This document shows positions 58,108 to 64,000 of a stretch of 64,000 nucleotides of DNA, piece by piece; position 1 is the first letter of the stretch; every line of letters begins with the position of its first letter. The stretch spans positions 6,719,605-6,783,604 of the forward strand of contig NZ_KB913032.1 in assembly GCF_000384215.1 (NCBI RefSeq). The letters are read 5' to 3'. The notes under the pieces were generated by a model. It ran no database searches, was not told the DNA's origin, and saw only the letters and a list, made by a program, of their open reading frames with translations. Origin of the DNA: Amycolatopsis alba DSM 44262. GTDB lineage: Bacteria > Actinomycetota > Actinomycetes > Mycobacteriales > Pseudonocardiaceae. Made by a program: the position numbers and the translations under genes.

Positions 58108-59460
58108 CACGCACAGGTACCGGGCACTTCGCAATCCATGAACAGTTCGACGACATCCTGTCCATACCGACAACCCTCGACGAGGCGGGCGCACGCGAAA
58201 TGGTCGCGGCGCTACCAGCACCAGCCATCGACGACCAGACCCTGGCTACCCATCCCGGCCTCGCCTGGCAAATCGACATCGCCTGGCCACAGGAACATCA
58301 TGTCCGGGGTCGAGGGGTACACAGCCAGCACCTTTTCGCGTCAGGAACGAGTCCCCAGCCCACCCTCGCCGCAACAGCCGTACCGGCACCTCGTATCGCG
58401 CCGACCGGTTCGACTTCGTCGTCGCCGGCATCCAAAGCATCAACCGGCTGGCCAGACCCGCCCTACGCCACCTGAGCCTGCGTGCCTTCATCGACGCCAA
58501 GGCAGGGGAACATGGCATGACGGTCCGTACCAGCGACGCCGGCCAACGCACCGCACAGCTGGCCCGCATGCTCGGCGGACGCGCACAGTTCGCAGAGATG
58601 TTCGGCGGCCCACTCCTCCCCGCACTCAAAAAGATGGGACATCTCGGAAACGACATCGACAAAGCCTTCCCAGACGGGGACGGCGTCGCCCTCCGAGACG
58701 GAGGTGTCCTGAGCTTCCCTGGCATTTGCAGCCGCGCCGAGTGCGACGACACCAAAGACGTGCGGGCACGAGTCGACGCGGCCCTCCGCGGTGGGGTTCT
58801 CCGCCGCGGTCTGGTCCTGCGCTGCCAAACCTGCCAAACCAGGCAACTGCAGACGATCGACGCGCTCGGCCAGCGGTGGAACTGTGAACGCTGTAACGAC
58901 ACCAACGACCTCGATCACACCACCTGGCACCACTCGACCGACGAACCGACCTGGTTCTACGGCCTCCACCCCGTCGCACAGCAACTGCTCGCCGACCACG
59001 GAGACGTGCCGGCGCTGCTCGCCAGACACCTGGCAAACACCCCCTCCCGACGTCCGGTCCAATATCAAGACGTCATGGAAATCGAGCTGCTCGACGGCAC
59101 TAGCCCCAAGGTGGAAACCGATCTGGTCGCCTACGAGACGACACACTCATCGTCGCCGAATGCAAAAGCTCAGCAAGCCTCAGCGGAACGAAGAGAACGG
59201 CGCAAGGCGCCGAAGTCCACAAGAAATGCCAGGTCGCGGCCTGGCTACAAGCAGACATCCTCATGTTCGCAACTACCGCCAACGAGTGGCAACCAGGCGT
59301 CGCAAACGTCATCAAAGGCTACTTCCAGACCTACGACGGCTGGCCAAAACACGGCACCCCTCAGCTACACCTCGTAACCGGCCTCGGAACAGCAACACAG
59401 AACGTCGGCGTCATCGAAACGCCTGAAAAGCCGCCAACGCCTCCCGATGAGGGTGCCTAA
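58104..59460 (+). pseudogene. Frameshifted zinc-ribbon / PD-(D/E)xK-like protein, second gene of the unit
   Basis: GTG 58104 starts VTRTGTGHFAIHEQFDDILS. The coding signal then moves through two other frames (around 58300 and 58400-58430) to RADRFDFVVAGIQSINRLA, continues past LRCQTCQTRQLQ and WNCERCNDTND (a zinc ribbon), and shifts again near 59140, where VETDLVAYE in one frame continues as TLIVAECKSSASLSG in the next. Asp followed by E-C-K is a PD-(D/E)xK nuclease signature. Rejoined it is about 450 aa. As it stands it is broken by about three shifts; the C-terminal piece ends at 59460. Confidence 0.7.
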
Positions 59461-59648
59461 CCCATACCAGCTGACAGAGCCCGGCCTCGTACGCCGTCGG
59501 CACTAGTCAGCGCGAGCCCGCGTCACGAAAGTCTGCGAGGCCGGCCGGTCGCGTCCTGTCGAGTTACCGTCGAGCTGTTCATCATCCTCTTCGACGGATC
59601 GATACAGGTGAGTGGAGGACACGTACGGCCCGTTCCCCGAAACCCACG

Positions 59649-59792
59649 AGCATCTCCGTGCTCGACTGTCCCGGTCTCGATGTGGCACTGGAGCTGGCGG
59701 CGCTGTGCCCGATGGCCGAAGACGGCATGATCGAGGTGCGCCCGATCGCCGGGGTGCCCGCTCTCGACCACCGGGCGGCGACCGGCGTATGA
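59649..59792 (+). pseudogene. C-terminal remnant of a YCII/DGPF-domain protein
   Basis: The frame ending at the TGA at 59790 reads [34 protein letters not shown] and [19 protein letters not shown] close to the C-terminus is typical of YCII-related (DGPF) proteins, the usual partner of ECF42 sigma factors. The 5' part is missing. The stop overlaps the sigma gene start (ATGA). Confidence 0.7.
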
Positions 59793-60404
59793 CGTCGGCG
59801 CCGGTCTTGTCGGAGACGTATCGCGAGCATCGATCCCGGATGCTCGCCGCGCTGGTCCGGGTGCTCGGCGACTTCGAACTCGCCGAGGACGCCCTGCAGG
59901 ACGCGTGCGCGCTCGCCCTGCGCAAATGGGGTGATGCGGCTCCGGACGATCCGGTGGCCTGGTTGCTGACCGCGGCACGCAACAGCGCGATCGACCGGCT
60001 GCGCCGAGCGCGCCGCGGTCAGGAAAAGCTCGCCGAGCTGGGGTTTCCGCCGGAGGTGACGCAAATGGACATCGGAGAGGAAAGCCTGCTCGGCGTCGGG
60101 GACGAGCGGCTCAGTCTCCTTTTCACCTGCTGCCATCCCGCGCTAGCGGAGGAAGCGCGGGTCGCGCTGACCTTGCAGGCCGTGGCAGGAATGACCGCGG
60201 GGCAGATCGCGCGCACGTTCCTGGTCAGGGAAGCGACGTTGGCACAACGACTCGTGCGGGCGAAACGCAAGATCCGCGACGCCGGGATCAGCCTCGACGT
60301 CCCCGCCGACCATCTCCTGCCGGAGCGGCTCTCCGGAGTCCTCGCCGTGGTCTACGTGATCTTCACCCAGGGCTACACCGCCCATACCTGCGATGTGACA
60401 TCGA
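59789..60404 (+). pseudogene. ECF sigma factor (ECF42-like) truncated by an IS
   Basis: ATG 59789 starts [19 protein letters not shown]. Region 2 ([35 protein letters not shown]) and region 4 ([20 protein letters not shown]) are intact, and the extension begins ([23 protein letters not shown]). About 196 of the expected ~410 residues remain; the IS starts at 60408 and the frame runs into it. It is a paralogue of the complete gene at 8720. Confidence 0.85.
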
Positions 60405-60407
60405 CTA

Positions 60408-61340
60408 GGGCGTGTCCTGTAAGTGATCTAGCTGGGGTTCGGTTGGATTGCGGTCGTGGTTGGTCGTGGTGAGTTGACGGATAAGGCATGGGCGGTGATC
60501 GAGCCGTTGCTGCCGCCTCAGCAAGGTGGTGGGCGGCGGTGGCGGGATCATCGCCAGGTCATCAACGCGATCCTGTGGAAGTTGCGCACTGGAGCGCCCT
60601 GGCGTGACCTGCCTGATCGTTACGGGCCTTGGAAGACGGCGCATGAACGGCTGCGGTTGTGGACCAAGGACGGCACCTGGGACCGGATTCTCGACCGGGT
60701 GATCGTCAAGGACGACGCCGTCGGCGACCTCGAGTGGATCGTTTCCGTCGACTCGAGCGTGGTTCGGGCGCATCAGCATTCCGCCGGCGCCCGGAAAAAG
60801 GGGGACGCAGCGACGGAATCGAAGCCCTCGCCCTCGATGGGGAAGGACTCGGGCGGTCCCGTGGCGGGCTGAGCACCAAGATCCATCTCGCCGTCGACGG
60901 ACGAGGCCTGCCGATGCGGTTCCTGCTCACCCCCGGCCAAGCCGGAGACAACCCGGAGCTGGTTCCGCTGCTGGACGGCATCACCGTCGCCCGGATCGGT
61001 CCCGGCCGGCCACGCTGCCGACCGGAGACGGTGATCGCGGACAAGGCGTATTCGCATCCGTCAACCCGCCGGGCGATGCGAGACCGGCGGATCAGGTTCG
61101 TCAGTCCGGAACGGGACGACCAGGTCGCCCGCCGCGCAGCCAAAGGCCGCAGCGGCGGGCGACCACCAGCGTTCGACGCCGAGGTCTATAAGCAGCGCAA
61201 CGTGGTCGAACGGTGCTTCAACCGGCTCAAACAGTTCCGCGACCTGGCCACCCGCTACGCCAAACGCGCCGCCTACTACCAGGCCGAACTCACCATCGCC
61301 GCGATCATGCTCTGGCTCCAATGACTTACAGGACACGCCC
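60408..61340 (+). mobile_element. IS5-type insertion sequence, 933 bp
   Basis: The ends are perfect 17-bp inverted repeats, GGGCGTGTCCTGTAAGT (60408-60424) and its mirror (61324-61340), flanked by TA on both sides (TSD TA, or CTA/TAG palindromic context). One transposase gene in two frames fills it. Size, TIR and frameshift signal fit the IS427-like subgroup of IS5. The element looks intact. Confidence 0.92.
60456..61324 (+). CDS. IS5-family transposase made by -1 frameshifting
   Basis: The first frame (60456-60872) encodes the DUF4096-type N-terminal part, [16 protein letters not shown] ... [15 protein letters not shown], and the first catalytic Asp in [13 protein letters not shown]. The second frame, -1 relative to it, encodes [18 protein letters not shown], the second Asp in [10 protein letters not shown] and Glu in [20 protein letters not shown], completing the DDE triad, and ends at 61324 inside the right TIR. 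The run AAAAAGGGGG at 60795-60804 is the probable slippage site. Confidence 0.92.
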
Positions 61341-61343
61341 TAG

Positions 61344-62084
61344 AGACACAGCGGTAACACTCGCTCTCGAATACTCGTGACGCAGCGTTGGGCAGCGACC
61401 CGGCAATCCGCAACCGGACTTCGGCCTCCCCGGTGTCTATGCCGATCTCGAGCGGCACGGCCGGTTCAACGGCGGCGAAGGCGGCCACCGCCTCACGCAC
61501 TACGGTCATCGCTTCGTCAGCCACCCCGGCGGGAAGGTCGCGGGAGAGTTCCCCGTCCAGCCTCAGCTCGAGCCTCACTCCCAACGCCGACTCCAGTTCG
61601 TCGGCGAGCGTCGCCAACCGGGCGCACAGGGAGTCCTCCCCTGCCAGGGGCTGCCGACCGTACAGGGCCGCTCTGACCTCGTCGAGCGCGTCATCGATTT
61701 CCACTGTCACCTCGTCCGTCACCGTACGCAAGGACGGCTGGTGACTCGCGACCGATTGGACCGCCAGACTGGCTCCGAACAGCACCTTGGTCACTTTGGT
61801 GCCGAGCTCGGTGGCGATCCGGTCGGTTTCTTCGAAGCGGGCAAGGCGATCGGCGGCTCGTGCTGCCGCGGTGACCTCGCTCCGGGCACGGAGCCGCATC
61901 GCTCCACGGCGCCGCCGATGGTGCCGACCTCCGACCGGCCGTCCGTGTCGACCCGCTGATCGATGTCGCCCTGCGCCACCCGCCGGACCTGTCCGACGAG
62001 CCGGCGCACCAGCATGCCCAGGTTTCCGGACGAGCAGGATTGCCATCGCGCCGAAACCCGGTTGATCGCCCGATTCGGCAGCAC
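61344..62084 (-). pseudogene. Remnant of a HAMP/HisKA_3-type sensor histidine kinase
   Basis: On the minus strand, a HAMP segment (RRLVGQVRRVAQGDIDQRVD, GRSEVGTIGGAVE) is in one frame and, after a shift near 61900, a dimerisation region (FEETDRIATELGTKVTKVLF, GASLAVQSV) in another, followed by an ATPase-like part (VVREAVAAFAAVEPA). In active HisKA_3 kinases the second block has RELHD with the phospho-His; here the His position is Gly (TELGTKV). The 3' end runs into the IS. Membrane and sensor parts are absent upstream. Confidence 0.7.
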
Positions 62085-62181
62085 TGGGTACAGATCCGCC
62101 CGCCGTGATTCGCGTCAGGCGGCTTGCTCGAACATGACGACCAAAGCCGCAATCACGAAACTCAGAAGGCCAACAGAGCAC

Positions 62182-62623
62182 AATTACCTGCGAGTGGCCA
62201 GACGTCTAAACACCCACTCGGGCGTCGTGCAGGCAAAGGCCCTTTTCGCATACTGAACCCCTAGATCAAGGAATCGACTCTCAAGGTCGACGCGTTCGAA
62301 CTCGCTGACGCCGGAAAGAGCGTCGACCAGGAGAGAGCTGGCTCGCCGGCGAAAGATTCTGAATCTGTTGGCATCCGGACTCTCCGCGGCACTGAACGGC
62401 AAGATTATGTTGTAATAACAACAAGCTAGACGGAAAGATAACCCTATGCTACCTAGCCCTTGGGTCGTTCGACCCTATCAAGCCATCTCCGTGATAGTCG
62501 CGCGGGCCACATCGTTGGCACCCGACTACGGGTCGATCGCCCATTCGGACCATCCTTTCCCTCGCGCAGTATGGCAACGTGGCAGGAGAGGCAGGCTGGC
62601 ACCGATCAGCCGGGGAGGGTGAC
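62182..62623. other. AT-rich non-coding stretch upstream of the KAP-like gene
   Basis: No convincing gene. Much of 62100-62470 is far less GC-rich than the core. Its right end must hold the promoter of the NTPase gene; a purine-rich GGGGAGGG at 62612-62619 is the ribosome site. Confidence 0.55.
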
Positions 62624-62626
62624 GTG

Positions 62627-64000
62627 GTGAATGAAGACGACGAGCTCCGCTATGTTCGCCTTAACCTAAAATGGGAGATCAAGGATATTATGAATAAGGT
62701 GATTCAGCAACCGGAGTTCGCCGATGAGATAACCAGTGAGCGACTCGATGAGAGTCAACTTGTTGACGAGGTTTCATCTAATTCAACCCTCATGGAAAGA
62801 TCGCTTCTAGTGTACAAGCCTGTCCTCCATGCGGATAGAGCGCTTACCTCATTGGAAGAACAGCGGCCGATCCCGTGGGAGCATGGATGGCGGCCGGACC
62901 GCCGTAATCTCGTTGCATGGATAATTGGACTGGCGATCCCCTCAGTTTCTGCATGGATCATCAGCACATTCTCGCTATCCAGAGGAACGATCACTGCCTC
63001 GATACCGCTACTGCTTATCGGAGCGTCACTGGGGGCGGTAAACGTCCTCATCAGACACGGATTGCCCGCAAGTGTCTGGATCCGCCTAACCTGGGAGCTC
63101 GGCGTTCTGCGCGCCTGGTTCCAGCGACGCGGAGAGCATAACGACTGGCGGCGAGCCGTCCGGGACGACCTCGTCAAACCATTCGTGCGGGAGTGGATCA
63201 ACGGAGCGAAAGAGCCAACACGCGAACCCTATCTGACCTTGCGTGACGGTTCAGGCTTACTGACTCATTCACGGGATAGCCCTCTGGTTCACACGAGCTC
63301 GATCGATGCCTTCCGGCGTGAACTGTCACGTCCGGACCCGGGCGCCATCGGGATCGCCGGGCCTCGCGGAGCAGGAAAGACGACCTTGATTGAGCATGCG
63401 CTCGACAACGCCTTCACTCCCGCAGACGAGCCACCGTTTCTCACTATTACAGCTAGCGCCCCCGCCCGATACGATGCTCGCGAATTTATCCTCCACCTCT
63501 ACGCCATCACCTGCCGCGCAGTCCTGCGCACCGCAGGACCCACAGCCGAAGTCCATGCGGAGTCAGAAGACGAGCGACTATGGAGACGTCTGCGACGCCG
63601 AAAAGCAGCAAGGGCACGGGCACTCGAAGGCATCCGCATCCTTGGCATCAGCGTAACGGCGTTTGTGGCAGCGGCAGCAATGGTCACCCTCGACAACGTT
63701 GGTCTCACTACGGATGCAGCCCAGGCACGAGTAACGGCGATGATTTCTGGGCTACTGACCGAACCATTGACGTACCTGAATCCTTGGCGATGGGGCTTCT
63801 TGCTGCAGATCAGCGGAATGCTCCTATTAGGATATTCGATCATTCGGCCAACTGGCCTGATCGCCAAATACCTGACCGAAGGCTTATACCAGATATTCTT
63901 CGGGTCGTGGCGGCGACGCATCCGCCGCTACTACAGCCTCGATCATCAAGCCCTGTGCACACTAGCTCTACACGATCTTCGCCAAGTACGGTTCTTGCAA
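62627..64000 (+). CDS. Membrane-anchored KAP-like P-loop NTPase, 3' end outside window
   Basis: At least 458 codons are open to the right edge. GTG 62624 or 62627 follows GGGGAGGG. Order: a soluble N-terminal ~100 residues; two transmembrane helices (LVAWIIGLAIPSVSAWII; IPLLLIGASLGAVNVLI); Walker A AIGIAGPRGAGKTTLI at about residue 240; then two more helices (ITAFVAAAAMVTL-like ILGISVTAFVAAAAMVTL; LLQISGMLLLGYSII) inserted within the NTPase domain. Helices inserted into a P-loop domain are the mark of KAP NTPases, several of which act in phage defence. Codon use is AT-tolerant and includes at least three TTA codons, unlike the neighbours, so it is probably recently acquired. Confidence 0.8.
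   Translation, partial: MNEDDELRYVRLNLKWEIKDIMNKVIQQPEFADEITSERLDESQLVDEVSSNSTLMERSLLVYKPVLHADRALTSLEEQRPIPWEHGWRPDRRNLVAWIIGLAIPSVSAWIISTFSLSRGTITASIPLLLIGASLGAVNVLIRHGLPASVWIRLTWELGVLRAWFQRRGEHNDWRRAVRDDLVKPFVREWINGAKEPTREPYLTLRDGSGLLTHSRDSPLVHTSSIDAFRRELSRPDPGAIGIAGPRGAGKTTLIEHALDNAFTPADEPPFLTITASAPARYDAREFILHLYAITCRAVLRTAGPTAEVHAESEDERLWRRLRRRKAARARALEGIRILGISVTAFVAAAAMVTLDNVGLTTDAAQARVTAMISGLLTEPLTYLNPWRWGFLLQISGMLLLGYSIIRPTGLIAKYLTEGLYQIFFGSWRRRIRRYYSLDHQALCTLALHDLRQVRFLQ

Noticed and set aside
1..64000. CRISPR arrays, rRNA and tRNA genes
   Set aside because: No regularly spaced repeats and no cloverleaf or rRNA-like segments were seen; a tRNAscan run would be the proper test.

Overview
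The window is very GC-rich, uses GTG starts often, and has several starts with a -10 box 7-8 nt upstream and no Shine-Dalgarno. It carries an Rpf, RbpA, a Ppm1/Lnt pair, a PucR regulator and many TetR/HxlR/CGNR regulators. This points to a filamentous actinomycete, most likely Pseudonocardiaceae of the Amycolatopsis type. That placement is inferred from gene content and from the style of the intergenic hairpins; no 16S gene is present.

1-31 kb is ordinary chromosome made of regulator plus enzyme pairs. It holds a truncated PucR regulator, a secreted SGNH lipase and a subtilase sharing a bidirectional terminator, a pentapeptide-repeat protein, WYL and AraC regulators, and an NmrA-like/DUF1772 pair. 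These are followed by a glycosyltransferase overlapping an ECF sigma gene, a TetR/SNF2/SWIM unit with palindromic operators, pobA (4-hydroxybenzoate hydroxylase) divergent from an AraC regulator, and TetR-AidB. The stretch ends with an ECF sigma-peroxiredoxin operon, a run of four SAM methyltransferases, an HxlR/NmrA-like divergent pair and a CGNR regulator/epoxide hydrolase divergent pair.

At 31148-31175 there is a near-consensus actinobacterial chromosome dimer resolution site (dif), so the window probably covers the replication terminus. About 460 bp further on, a perfectly symmetric second dif-like site lies just upstream of, or overlaps the start of, a complete tyrosine recombinase gene. 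The pairing of chromosomal dif, dif-like palindrome and orphan recombinase is the most unusual arrangement in the core part of the window.

32-48 kb is housekeeping: glycerophosphodiester phosphodiesterase, Rpf, an Atg22/UMF1-type transporter, thymidine kinase, rbpA behind a textbook SigR-type promoter, dapA, LysR, DeoR, polyprenol-phosphate mannosyltransferase plus apolipoprotein N-acyltransferase, an amidohydrolase, a membrane protein and a KamA-type radical SAM aminomutase.

48-64 kb is an accessory island with lower GC, decayed genes and probable immunity functions. It has a broken MarR gene; a 927-aa DUF4365 nuclease-like/P-loop NTPase/helical-repeat protein resembling antiviral STAND proteins, next to a DUF4238 gene; a lipoprotein; and a two-gene CBASS-like unit (CD-NTase plus single-span membrane protein). 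It continues with a two-gene unit of unknown family whose second gene (zinc ribbon plus PD-(D/E)xK-like end) is frameshifted and whose first gene contains an in-frame 69-bp palindromic insertion. An IS5-type element sits between a truncated YCII-ECF sigma pair and a truncated histidine kinase. The right edge cuts a membrane-anchored KAP-like NTPase rich in AT-ending codons.
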